A stretch of 64,000 bases of DNA from Sphingopyxis sp. YR583 (GTDB taxonomy: Bacteria > Pseudomonadota > Alphaproteobacteria > Sphingomonadales > Sphingomonadaceae), in assembly GCF_900108295.1 (NCBI RefSeq), contig NZ_FNWK01000001.1:868001-932000 (forward strand), read 5' to 3'. The translations under genes were made by a program, and so were the position numbers. The notes under the pieces are model-generated. The model saw nothing but the letters and a program-made list of their open reading frames with translations, was not told where the DNA came from and ran no database searches. Of this stretch, positions 35,224 to 42,747 are shown piece after piece. The stretch's first letter is position 1. The number at the start of each line of letters is the position of its first letter.

Positions 35224-35973
35224 TTAGAGCGCGGTCAGCGTCAGGCGGGTCGTGCCTTCATACTGGCCCGCGACAAGCGCCTTGGCGGCGACCGGAGCGA
35301 GGAAGGTCAGGATCATGCCCGAACGCCAAGCGCCCTGGCCGATGGTGTTGGTGAGCTGCGTTTCCGAGACGCTGAGCGACTGCGGCGTTCCAGCAACGGC
35401 GCCCGCACCACCGAGAACACCGGTCCAAGCGGCATCGACGCGATAGGGGATGTTGGCCTGGAACTGGTTGCTGTCATACGACAGGGTCGGATTGGTGTTG
35501 ACCATGCCCGAAGCGCTGCTCTTTTCGATCTTGACGTTGTTGTGGAAATTGCAACCAGCGGTCGCCGAAGTCACAACCGCAGCAGCCGGACCGGTCATTT
35601 CGAAGGCGTCGCTGACGTTGACGTTGTTGCCAGCCTGGATGCCGATCGTGCCGAAGTTGAGCGTGGTCGCACTAGCATTGTTACCGGCGTAGAACGAGCA
35701 GTCCTTGCTCACAGCGCCCTTCAGGGTGAAGGAAACATCGACGTTGCCGACGGTGCCGACGTTGCTCGAAGCACCCGCATTGGCGGTGTAGCGCGTGCCG
35801 ATGCCGGCGAGGACGCCGATATTCAGCGCAGTGGTGCCGAACGAAGGATTGGTCACATTGCCGAGAACGGGAATGCCGGCATAGTGATTTTCATTCGTCT
35901 GCTGAGCGGCGGCGGGCGAAGCAACGCCCACGAGAGCGATGGCGGCAATCGCGCCGGTAAGAATCTTCTTCAT
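35224..35973 (-). CDS. major pilin subunit (chaperone-usher type)
   Basis: The 249-aa product has a classical signal peptide (MKKILTGAIAAIALVGVASPAAA) and a Ser/Thr/Asn/Gly-rich secreted domain with two Cys (KDCSFYAG and AGCNFHNN), ending in GTTRLTLTAL as pilins do. AGGGA lies 10 nt before ATG 35973, a good site for high expression. It is the second gene of the operon and is followed by a strong hairpin, both expected for the major structural subunit. The name rests on context and composition; no direct homologue can be checked. Confidence 0.78.
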   Translation of the reverse strand: MKKILTGAIAAIALVGVASPAAAQQTNENHYAGIPVLGNVTNPSFGTTALNIGVLAGIGTRYTANAGASSNVGTVGNVDVSFTLKGAVSKDCSFYAGNNASATTLNFGTIGIQAGNNVNVSDAFEMTGPAAAVVTSATAGCNFHNNVKIEKSSASGMVNTNPTLSYDSNQFQANIPYRVDAAWTGVLGGAGAVAGTPQSLSVSETQLTNTIGQGAWRSGMILTFLAPVAAKALVAGQYEGTTRLTLTAL

Positions 35974-36118
35974 AATCTTCTTCCCTCTATTTTGTCGCCG
36001 CCGCCCGAAACCACGGACGAAGGCATCTTTTGCACCGGCTGGTCGGAGAAACCGGGAGGACATCGGTGCCTGCCCTTCCGGTCTAATTCCGCCCGCGACG
36101 AAGCCGCAGGCGAATTCT

Positions 36119-36643
36119 TTAAATCGGAGCGACGGTGATCGTGATCGTTTCCGAATATTCGCCGGCGAGCAGCCCGGCCTCGCCCGAGGGCTGACCAAGT
36201 TCGACCGACAGTCGCATGCCGTCGGTGGCGATGCCGCCGTTGCTGGAAATGATGCCGCCCGACAAAAGCTGGCGGCTGTTGAAAGAACGGCTGATGATCT
36301 GCTGCGCCGGATACCGGATCGGCATTTCGACCGCGAGGCTGTACGGCAGCGTGCCGCTGAACGGCCCCTGCCCGCCCGGCATGCTGCTATGCGTCAGCCC
36401 GCCGTGAGCGCCCTTGATCGTCATCGTGAAGGGGACATTGCAGTCGAGCGCGACCTGCGTTTCGACGCCCAGGCCGCGACGTTCCAGATTGCCGAAATCC
36501 ATATTTCCGATGCTGCCCATCGCGCAATGCTGGCGAACAGCACCGCTCACCGCGATATCGAGCGATTTGACGTTCCGGATTTCTTCTGCGTTCGCAGGCA
36601 CAGCGAAAGCCGCCGCCGCAAGCGCAAAAATCATGAATCTCAT
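36119..36643 (-). CDS. minor pilin/fimbrial subunit, first gene of pilus operon
   Basis: The 174-aa product has a signal peptide (MRFMIFALAAAAFAVPANA) and a beta-rich domain with two Cys (QHCAMG and LDCNVPF) ending in YSETITITVAPI, the terminal strand pattern of pilins and Spore Coat U proteins. It is the first gene downstream of the 515-nt regulatory region. ATG 36643 (with GGGGG upstream) is chosen over an upstream ATG because it gives the signal peptide. It may initiate or cap the pilus; the exact role is inferred. Confidence 0.75.
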   Translation of the reverse strand: MRFMIFALAAAAFAVPANAEEIRNVKSLDIAVSGAVRQHCAMGSIGNMDFGNLERRGLGVETQVALDCNVPFTMTIKGAHGGLTHSSMPGGQGPFSGTLPYSLAVEMPIRYPAQQIISRSFNSRQLLSGGIISSNGGIATDGMRLSVELGQPSGEAGLLAGEYSETITITVAPI

Positions 36644-36716
36644 GACACGAACCCCCAAAATTTCCTGACGGTTCGGGCCCCGCTTTGCGGCTGGCCTTCT
36701 TGGCACCCCCGTGCCC

Positions 36717-36738
36717 GATGAGTTGCAACCGACTCATC
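36717..36738 (-). repeat. hairpin in the pilus operon leader
   Basis: GATGAGT and ACTCATC form 7-bp arms with an 8-nt loop, about 75 nt before the first pilus gene. A second short hairpin (GGCAC-cccc-GTGCC) lies next to it. It may structure the 5' untranslated RNA. Confidence 0.4.
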
Positions 36739-36747
36739 AATCCGTCT

Positions 36748-36776
36748 GTTAATAAAAACTTAGTACAGAAATTAAC
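36748..36776. promoter_or_regulatory. candidate operator of the pilus operon: GTTAAT-N17-ATTAAC
   Basis: GTTAAT (36748-36753) and ATTAAC (36771-36776) face outward with a 17-nt spacer, about two helical turns centre to centre. It lies 105 nt before the first pilus gene. The same half-sites occur, in inward order, before both PilZ-XRE genes. Confidence 0.45.
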
Positions 36777-36944
36777 TTGGGACGGCACCCCCTAAAAGGC
36801 CCCGGCCGAAAATCCGGGGACGCAACGCCGTTCATCTCAAACGAGAATCCAGACTTTTTCGGGCTTGACGAGGGTTAATCGCGCGCGTGTCGCGCATAGG
36901 AAGAAAGCACCCCTGTTCAGAATCGGGACAGCGACAGATTAATT

Positions 36945-36973
36945 ATTAACATTGAAATTGGTCAAAAGTTAAT
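36945..36973. promoter_or_regulatory. candidate operator: ATTAAC-N17-GTTAAT upstream of PilZ-XRE gene 2
   Basis: ATTAAC (36945-36950) and GTTAAT (36968-36973) repeat the arrangement seen before PilZ-XRE gene 1, including the shared CAAAAGTTAAT. It lies about 185 nt before ATG 37159. Confidence 0.5.
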
Positions 36974-37158
36974 CCGAATCGCAAAAATCTGGGGGAGAAT
37001 CGCGGCGATTTGGCGATTCACCTGCCGCAAGCCGCACACAGTTCGCCCCGGCGGGGATGAGTGGACCTTGTTGCCAAAGGTCCGGCGGCGCATGGGCTTG
37101 CGATGCGGAGCCGCCCATTAACCACTCGACAACCGATCACCGCGCATAGGGCTGGACC

Positions 37159-37848
37159 ATGGCCATTCATGCGATGATCGAAGAGCAGAAGACCGCCGAT
37201 AGCGCGCGCGGCGCTCCCCGCATGCATATGCGCTTCGAAGCGCCCGGATCGCTCGGCGACAGCGAGGGTGCCACGGTCTTGATCCACAATTTGTCGGCGA
37301 CCGGCATGCTGATCGAGACAACGTCCGATCTCGCCATCGACCAGCGGCTCACGCTGGCACTGCCCGAAGCGCCGGATACCGCGGCCACGGTCGTCTGGCG
37401 CAGCGAAGCGCTCGCCGGTTGCCGATTCGACCGGCCGCTGTCGCGCGCGGCGCTCAGCGCGGCGCAGCTACGCAACCCGCTTCCAGGCGACGTCGACCCC
37501 GCCCGCACGCCCGATGGCGGCGAGATATTGGCGCAGCGCCTGCTCCGTCTCCGCAAGGAACGCGGACTCAGCCGCGCTGCACTTTCGGACCGGACCGGGT
37601 TCAGCAAACCCAGCATTTGGGCCTGGGAAAGCGGCAAGACCGTTCCGCGGCGCAGCAATCTGATGATGCTGGCCGACGCATTCGGCATTTCGGAACGCGA
37701 ACTGCTTGCCGGCGAGCCCTCGGCCGCACATGGCGACCCCGCGGCGAGCGCGCAGCAAATGCATGCGCTGGTCCGCTCGAGCCGAGAAGAGATCGCCGCG
37801 CTCGCGGGCGTCGAGCCCGGCAAGGTCAAGATCACGATCGAATATTGA
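37159..37848 (+). CDS. PilZ-XRE fusion regulator 2
   Basis: The 229-aa protein is a paralogue of the one at 29494: PilZ domain (about 15-110, RMHMR and HNLSATG), XRE helix-turn-helix (about 133-190, LSRAALSDRTGFSKPSIWAWESGK) and the same end pattern (ALAGVEPGKVKITIEY). It should bind c-di-GMP and DNA. It is transcribed divergently from the pilus operon across a long regulatory region and is thus its most likely direct regulator. It ends 13 nt from the convergent queA gene. Confidence 0.86.
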   Translation: MAIHAMIEEQKTADSARGAPRMHMRFEAPGSLGDSEGATVLIHNLSATGMLIETTSDLAIDQRLTLALPEAPDTAATVVWRSEALAGCRFDRPLSRAALSAAQLRNPLPGDVDPARTPDGGEILAQRLLRLRKERGLSRAALSDRTGFSKPSIWAWESGKTVPRRSNLMMLADAFGISERELLAGEPSAAHGDPAASAQQMHALVRSSREEIAALAGVEPGKVKITIEY

Positions 37849-37861
37849 CGCTTCGCCTGCC

Positions 37862-38893
37862 CTATCGGGGCGGCAACAATAAACTCGCGTCGCCGTAGCT
37901 ATAGAAGCGATAGCCCTCTTCGATGGCATGGGCATAGGCCGCCTGCATCGTCTCCAATCCCATCAAGGCGCTGACCAACATGAACAAGGTCGAGCGCGGC
38001 AAGTGGAAATTGGTCATCAGCCCGTCGATCGCCTTGAAACGATAGCCGGGGGTGATGAAGATCGCGGTGTCGCCCGCGAAGGGCACGATGATGCCGTCAT
38101 CCTGCGCCGCGCTTTCCAGCAGGCGCAGGCTGGTGGTGCCGACCGCGATGACGCGGCCGCCCGCCGCGCGCACCGCATTGAGCCGCGCCGCGGTGTCGGC
38201 GTCGATACGCCCCCATTCGGCGTGCATGACATGATCTTCGGTGTCGTCGGCCTTCACCGGCAGGAAGGTGCCCGCCCCGACATGCAGCGTCAGCGTTTCG
38301 CTCGCGATCCCGGCCGCCGCGAGCGCCTCGATCAGCTTCGGCGTAAAGTGCAACGCTGCGGTCGGTGCCGCGACCGCGCCGTCTTCGCGCGCGAACATCG
38401 TCTGATAGTCGCTGCGGTCGTCTTCGTCGGTCGGCCGCTTGCCCGCGATATAGGGCGGCAGCGGCATCGTCCCCGCCCGTTCGAGCAGGACTTCGACCGG
38501 CTCGTCGCCGGCGAAGGCAAGGATGAAGCTGCCGTCGGCCAGCCGCTCCTCGGCGAGCGCTTCGACGCCCGCGCCGAAATCGACCGTCTCGCCGACGCGC
38601 AGCCTTTTGGCGTTGCGGATGAACGCCTGCCAGCGGCGCAGATCGATCCGCTTGTGCAGCGTCGCGCCGATCTTCGCCTCTCCGCGCCACCCCTCGAGCT
38701 GCGCAGGAATGACGCGCGTATCGTTGAAGACGAGGCAGTCGCCGGGGCGCAGCCACGCCGGCAGGTCGGTTACCCCCGCATCGACCATCGTACCGCCATC
38801 GACGACGAGCATCCGCGCCGCATCGCGTGGCCGCGCGGGACGGAGCGCGATGCGCTCATTGGGCAGATCGAAATCGAAGGCGTCGACGCGCAT
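37862..38893 (-). CDS. queA: S-adenosylmethionine:tRNA ribosyltransferase-isomerase
   Basis: The 343-aa enzyme has the family signatures [17 protein letters not shown] at the start, [33 protein letters not shown] and [20 protein letters not shown]. It converts preQ1-tRNA to epoxyqueuosine-tRNA using the ribosyl group of SAM, acting after Tgt. It is followed upstream by cyclophilin and coaD on the same strand; tgt, normally adjacent, lies beyond the pilus block. Confidence 0.95.
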   Translation of the reverse strand: MRVDAFDFDLPNERIALRPARPRDAARMLVVDGGTMVDAGVTDLPAWLRPGDCLVFNDTRVIPAQLEGWRGEAKIGATLHKRIDLRRWQAFIRNAKRLRVGETVDFGAGVEALAEERLADGSFILAFAGDEPVEVLLERAGTMPLPPYIAGKRPTDEDDRSDYQTMFAREDGAVAAPTAALHFTPKLIEALAAAGIASETLTLHVGAGTFLPVKADDTEDHVMHAEWGRIDADTAARLNAVRAAGGRVIAVGTTSLRLLESAAQDDGIIVPFAGDTAIFITPGYRFKAIDGLMTNFHLPRSTLFMLVSALMGLETMQAAYAHAIEEGYRFYSYGDASLLLPPR

Positions 38894-38928
38894 GGCTGGA
38901 TCGTATTCCGGACGGCGCGCGCCCGCGC

Positions 38929-39726
38929 TTACTGTTTGATCGGAGCGTTGAGCTCGTCGACCGTCACTTCGGGCGCGGGTGCGGGCACGGCTTCGGTCAG
39001 CATCGAGGCGGGCGGCACCGGCTTGTTGTCGGCAGCAACCGACACCTGCACCATCCGCGACATCACTTCGGGCGGCTCGCCCTTATGGATCGCGTCGATA
39101 TATTGCATACCCGAAACGACGCGGCCGAAGGCGGTGTAGCGGCGGTCGAGCGAGAAGCGCGGCTGGAGCATGATGAAGAACTGGCTGTTCGCACTGTCCT
39201 CATTCTCGGCGCGCGCCATCGACAGCGTCCCGCGCAGATGCGGGGTCGGGTTGAATTCGGCCTTCAGGTCCGGAAGCTGCGATCCGCCCTGTCCCGTCGC
39301 GGACGGATCGCCCGTCTGCGCCATGAAGCCGTCGATCACCCGGTGGAACTTGATCCCGTCGTAAAAGCCCGCGCGCGCGAGTTGCTTGATGCGGTCGACA
39401 TGGTTCGGCGCGACATTGGGAAAGAGTTGGACCACAACCCGGCCGCCCGTCGAAAGGTCGAGGTTCAGCATATATTCGGGGTTGTTGATATATTGGTCGG
39501 GCGTCATCGTCGGCACCGCGGGCACGTCCGCAGCGGGCGCGGTCTCATTCGTCGCCGGCGCAGCGGGTACGTCGACCGGGGCCGGAGCAGGCGCTTCGAC
39601 CGGCGGTGCCGGCTGGCTTTCCTCCGGGTTCGGGGCGGGCGCGGGCGGCGCCTCCTGTGCCACGGCCGCAACCGAAAGACCGAACGCCATCGCCATAAGT
39701 ACCAAGGGGCGGAAGGAAGATGTCAT
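38929..39726 (-). CDS. secreted cyclophilin-type peptidyl-prolyl isomerase
   Basis: The 265-aa protein has a signal peptide ([17 protein letters not shown]), a Pro/Ala-rich linker (about 26-75) and a cyclophilin domain with [31 protein letters not shown] and [10 protein letters not shown]. The active-site FHRVI, FMxQ and FGxV elements are kept. It would catalyse proline isomerisation in the periplasm. ATG 39726 is chosen for the signal peptide. It lies between coaD and queA, a common alphaproteobacterial order. Confidence 0.9.
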   Translation of the reverse strand: MTSSFRPLVLMAMAFGLSVAAVAQEAPPAPAPNPEESQPAPPVEAPAPAPVDVPAAPATNETAPAADVPAVPTMTPDQYINNPEYMLNLDLSTGGRVVVQLFPNVAPNHVDRIKQLARAGFYDGIKFHRVIDGFMAQTGDPSATGQGGSQLPDLKAEFNPTPHLRGTLSMARAENEDSANSQFFIMLQPRFSLDRRYTAFGRVVSGMQYIDAIHKGEPPEVMSRMVQVSVAADNKPVPPASMLTEAVPAPAPEVTVDELNAPIKQ

Positions 39727-39813
39727 GCTGGATCGGCCTTTAGAAGAATAGACTGGATTTGCGCCCTGATGGCGCGCCCTAGCGGGAAAAAGCTGAACGC
39801 TCAATGATCGGCG

Positions 39814-40320
39814 TCAGCGCTCGCCCTGAAGGAGCCCCCGCTCGGCGATACGGCTGACGACCGCCTCGCGCACGGCTGGGGTCACGAATTTATGGATATC
39901 GCCGCCAAAGATCGCGATTTCCTTGACCAGCCGCGAAGCGATCGGCTGCAGGCTGACATCGGCCATCAGGAAGACGGTTTCAACGCGCGCGTTGAGCTGG
40001 CGGTTCATTCCCGTCAGCTGATACTCATATTCGAAATCGGTGACGCCGCGAATGCCGCGGATGATGATCGACGCGCCCTGCGCATCGGCAAAATCCATCA
40101 ACAGCGAATTGAAACCGACGACCTCGATGTCACCGTCGATTCCCGCGACTTCGGCCTTTACCATCGCGATCCGTTCGTCATCGTCGAACAGGGGCGACTT
40201 CGCGATGTTGGTCGTCACGCCGATAACGAGCCGGTCGACGAGCTTCGCACCGCGGCGGATGATATCCATATGCCCGAGCGTGATCGGATCGAACGTTCCC
40301 GGATAAACCCCCACCCGCAT
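39814..40320 (-). CDS. coaD: phosphopantetheine adenylyltransferase
   Basis: The 168-aa enzyme starts with the nucleotidyltransferase motif VGVYPGTFDPITLGHMDII (TxGH) and has RGIRGVTDFEYEYQLTGMNRQL and the C-terminal SRLVKEIAIFGGDI. It makes dephospho-CoA from phosphopantetheine and ATP. ATG 40320 shares one base with the ispA stop (TGATG), indicating coupling. Confidence 0.96.
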   Translation of the reverse strand: MRVGVYPGTFDPITLGHMDIIRRGAKLVDRLVIGVTTNIAKSPLFDDDERIAMVKAEVAGIDGDIEVVGFNSLLMDFADAQGASIIIRGIRGVTDFEYEYQLTGMNRQLNARVETVFLMADVSLQPIASRLVKEIAIFGGDIHKFVTPAVREAVVSRIAERGLLQGER

Positions 40321-41240
40321 CAACGGTCCCTTTCCACGACATAATGCGCGATCGCACGCAGCAGCGCCGCCTCTTCGCCGAAGCCGCCGAGATGCGCAAT
40401 CGCCTGTTCGACGAGCAGCCCCGCCTGTTCGCGCGCGCGCTCGATCCCCATCAGCGTGACGAAGGTGGCCTTGCCCGCGGCGTCATCCTTGTGCAGCGCC
40501 TTGCCCGCCAGCGCTTCGTCGCCCTCGACGTCCATGATGTCGTCGGCGATCTGGAAAGCAAGGCCGATATCGCGCGCATAACCGCGCAAGGGGCGGCGGC
40601 CCTCGGCCGGAATCCGCGCGAGAATCGCGCCCGCCTCGACCGAAAAGGCAATCAGCGCGCCGGTCTTGAGCTGTTGCAACCGCGTCACCGTCGGCAGGTC
40701 GAAGTTCGATGTCTCGGCGGCGAGGTCCATCATCTGCCCGCCCGCCATGCCTGCCGGACCCGCGGCGCGCGCAAGCTCGCAGCACAGTTCGGCGCGCACG
40801 AACGGATCGGCGCTCGTCACCGGATCGCACAGCCATTCGAACGCGAGGGCATGGAGCGAGTCGCCCGCGAGTACTGCCGTCGCCTCGTCGAACGCCTTGT
40901 GCACCGTCGGCTTCCCGCGGCGGATATCGTCATCGTCCATGCACGGCAGGTCGTCGTGGATCAGCGAATAGACGTGCATCGCCTCGACCGCGGCTCCGAC
41001 GCGAAGCGTCAGCGAGCGGTCGACGTGGAACAGATCACCCGCCGCGCGAACCAGCAGCGGCCGCAGCCGCTTGCCGCCGGCGACCGCGGCATGGCGCATC
41101 GCTTCATAAAGCGGACCGCGCGGATCGGGCGGAACCGCGAGCAGATGGTCGAACAACGTATCGATCCCGGCCGCGACCTCTGCCTGGGTGGACAGCAGCA
41201 ATTGCCTTCCGCGTGAAATGTCCTCCTCGACGAGCGCCAC
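40320..41240 (-). CDS. ispA: farnesyl diphosphate synthase
   Basis: The 306-aa prenyl transferase has the first Asp-rich motif DDLPCMDDDDIRRG and the second DDIMDVEGD, plus GGKRLRPLL and LKTGALI. It condenses isopentenyl and dimethylallyl/geranyl diphosphate to farnesyl diphosphate for isoprenoids, including quinones and carotenoids. The start is GTG 41240, 6 nt after xseB, a usual partner. Confidence 0.93.
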   Translation of the reverse strand: MALVEEDISRGRQLLLSTQAEVAAGIDTLFDHLLAVPPDPRGPLYEAMRHAAVAGGKRLRPLLVRAAGDLFHVDRSLTLRVGAAVEAMHVYSLIHDDLPCMDDDDIRRGKPTVHKAFDEATAVLAGDSLHALAFEWLCDPVTSADPFVRAELCCELARAAGPAGMAGGQMMDLAAETSNFDLPTVTRLQQLKTGALIAFSVEAGAILARIPAEGRRPLRGYARDIGLAFQIADDIMDVEGDEALAGKALHKDDAAGKATFVTLMGIERAREQAGLLVEQAIAHLGGFGEEAALLRAIAHYVVERDR

Positions 41241-41246
41241 GGTCGA

Positions 41247-41510
41247 TCAGCTTTCGCCGAAGGGGGTGGTTCCCGTGGGCCGCCCGTCGGCGCCCAGGCT
41301 GACCTGTTCGATCCGTGCCTGTGCCGCGGCCAGCCGCGCCTCGCAATGGCCGCGCAGCGCATGGCCGCGCTCGTAAAGCGCCACCGATTCCTCGAGGCTG
41401 ACGTCGCCGCTTTCGAGCCGCCGCACGATCGTTTCGAGCTCGCCCATCGCGGCTTCGAACGACAGCGAGGCGATATCGGCGGTGGCTGCGGTTTCGGGGG
41501 TGTCCGTCAT
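41247..41510 (-). CDS. xseB: exodeoxyribonuclease VII small subunit
   Basis: The 87-aa protein has the XseB pattern [33 protein letters not shown]. It pairs with XseA, which is not in this window. ATG 41510 is chosen over an upstream ATG because it gives the normal length. It precedes ispA by 6 nt, the conserved order in proteobacteria. Confidence 0.93.
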   Translation of the reverse strand: MTDTPETAATADIASLSFEAAMGELETIVRRLESGDVSLEESVALYERGHALRGHCEARLAAAQARIEQVSLGADGRPTGTTPFGES

Positions 41511-41582
41511 CGCCCTGCTTTGGCCCCTTCGCCCCCTTTCGGTCAAGCTTGACGTGGTGATTTTGCCCTATAGCGTCGCGCC

Positions 41583-42236
41583 ATGTTCATCGGCCATTTC
41601 GCTCCGGCATTGATCGCGGCCGCCCGGCCAAAGGCGGCGGGGCTCGGAACCCTGTTCGTCGCGGCGCAACTCGTCGATATCGGCTTCGCCGCACTGCTCA
41701 TCCCCGGCGTAGAGGCGATGCGGATCGTCCCCGGCATCACCGCAATGAACCCGATGGACCTCTATCATATGCCCTATACGCACAGCCTGCTCGGCGCGCT
41801 GATATGGGCCAAGATTTTCGGGGCGCTCGTCTGGTTCGCCACGAAGCGCAAGCAGGCGGCAATCGGCGCTGCGCTGGTCGTGGTGTCGCACTGGTTCATC
41901 GACCTCATCGTCCATATTCCCGACCTGACGCTCTATGGCATGCCGCCCAAACTCGGCCTCGGACTCTGGGACCATCCGCTGGTTGCGATGCCGCTGGAGA
42001 TCCTGCTGATCGGCGGCGCATTCCTTTATTACATGGCGCGCACCAAGGCACCGGGCGGGAATGCACGGATCTGGATTCTTGCCGGATTGATGGCCTTTGC
42101 GCAGGCGGTCGACTGGTTCGGCCCCAAAGAACCCGTCTATTCGCTCGCGGTCCCGGCGACGATGCTGTTTGCCTATACGCTGCTCGCGGGAACCGCGGCA
42201 TGGGCCGGGGCGAACAGGCGCCTCGCCGCCGGCTGA
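41583..42236 (+). CDS. polytopic membrane protein of unknown function
   Basis: The 217-aa protein has about five to six hydrophobic segments. Conserved-looking polar residues (GHFAPAL, PYTHSLLGALIW, SHWFIDLIVHIPD) place His and Asp at membrane edges and resemble the DUF457/YdjM-like metal-dependent hydrolase family, although this assignment is tentative. It starts divergently from xseB. No function is proposed beyond an inner-membrane location. Confidence 0.75.
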   Translation: MFIGHFAPALIAAARPKAAGLGTLFVAAQLVDIGFAALLIPGVEAMRIVPGITAMNPMDLYHMPYTHSLLGALIWAKIFGALVWFATKRKQAAIGAALVVVSHWFIDLIVHIPDLTLYGMPPKLGLGLWDHPLVAMPLEILLIGGAFLYYMARTKAPGGNARIWILAGLMAFAQAVDWFGPKEPVYSLAVPATMLFAYTLLAGTAAWAGANRRLAAG

Positions 42237-42366
42237 CCCATTCGCTTCGACGCAATCACGGTTCCGCTTTTTGCAATTGCCGGCGCGCACGCCGGCATTC
42301 ATGTTGCACCGCACAAGAAGAGAGGGGCTCAAAGGCAAGTTTTGTTTTCAGACAAGGACTTGCACC

Positions 42367-42663
42367 ATGAAAAAATATATTCTCCCCGCCCTCGGCCTGC
42401 TCGCGCTGGCGCCGTCCGTCGCTCTTGCGAAGGATGCACCGACCAACCGCTTCGAGCATGAGGGCAGCACCTACAGCTACAGCGTCACGCAGGTCGGCGA
42501 TACGCGTGTCATCAGCGGCGTCGAGGAACGCACCGGCAAGCCGTTCACGCTCCGCGTCGGCCAGCACCGCGTCCGCGGCACCGTCGGCTCGCAGCAAGTG
42601 AGCTTTGCTCTCCGCGACGTCGAACCGCTCAAGATCGAGACGGCTACCCTCGCCTCGCGCTGA
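42367..42663 (+). CDS. small secreted protein of unknown function
   Basis: The 98-aa product has a signal peptide (MKKYILPALGLLALAPSVALA) and a short, basic, beta-rich mature part without Cys. I do not recognise the family. A GCAAGT/ACTTGC inverted repeat (42335-42363) covers the ribosome-binding site just before the ATG and could modulate translation. A strong terminator follows, so it is a monocistronic unit. A periplasmic role is inferred. Confidence 0.72.
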   Translation: MKKYILPALGLLALAPSVALAKDAPTNRFEHEGSTYSYSVTQVGDTRVISGVEERTGKPFTLRVGQHRVRGTVGSQQVSFALRDVEPLKIETATLASR

Positions 42664-42680
42664 ACCCTCTCTCCGACCGC

Positions 42681-42720
42681 AGACCCCATGGTGCAAAATG
42701 CATCATGGGGTCTGTTCGTT
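42681..42720 (+). terminator. intrinsic terminator after the small secreted protein gene
   Basis: AGACCCCATG and CATGGGGTCT form a perfect 10-bp stem with a 13-nt loop that can pair further, followed by GTTCGTTTT. It lies 18 nt after the stop codon and insulates purL. Confidence 0.85.
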
Positions 42721-42747
42721 TTGCGCTGGTATCGCTAAAGGCGCGCC

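Larger units (their letters stand above)
36644..37158. promoter_or_regulatory. 515-nt regulatory region between pilus operon and PilZ-XRE gene 2
   Basis: I see no gene here. The region is AT-richer than its surroundings and holds five ATTAAC/GTTAAT half-sites (36748, 36771, 36874, 36945/36968, 37117). It also encodes the pilus operon leader, which has a 7-bp hairpin (36717-36738) and a GGCAC/GTGCC hairpin just downstream. It is the largest gap in the window and must carry both divergent promoters; clear -35/-10 pairs were not evident. Confidence 0.6.

Noticed and set aside
36644..36720. c-di-GMP-I (GEMM) riboswitch in the pilus leader
   Set aside because: Only GCCGCAAAGC is reminiscent; the GGCAAACC and tetraloop-receptor elements are missing.
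29452..37122. CtrA binding sites (TTAA-N7-TTAA)
   Set aside because: Only TTAACC half-sites are present; no TTAA pair with 7-nt spacing was found, though CtrA half-sites cannot be excluded.
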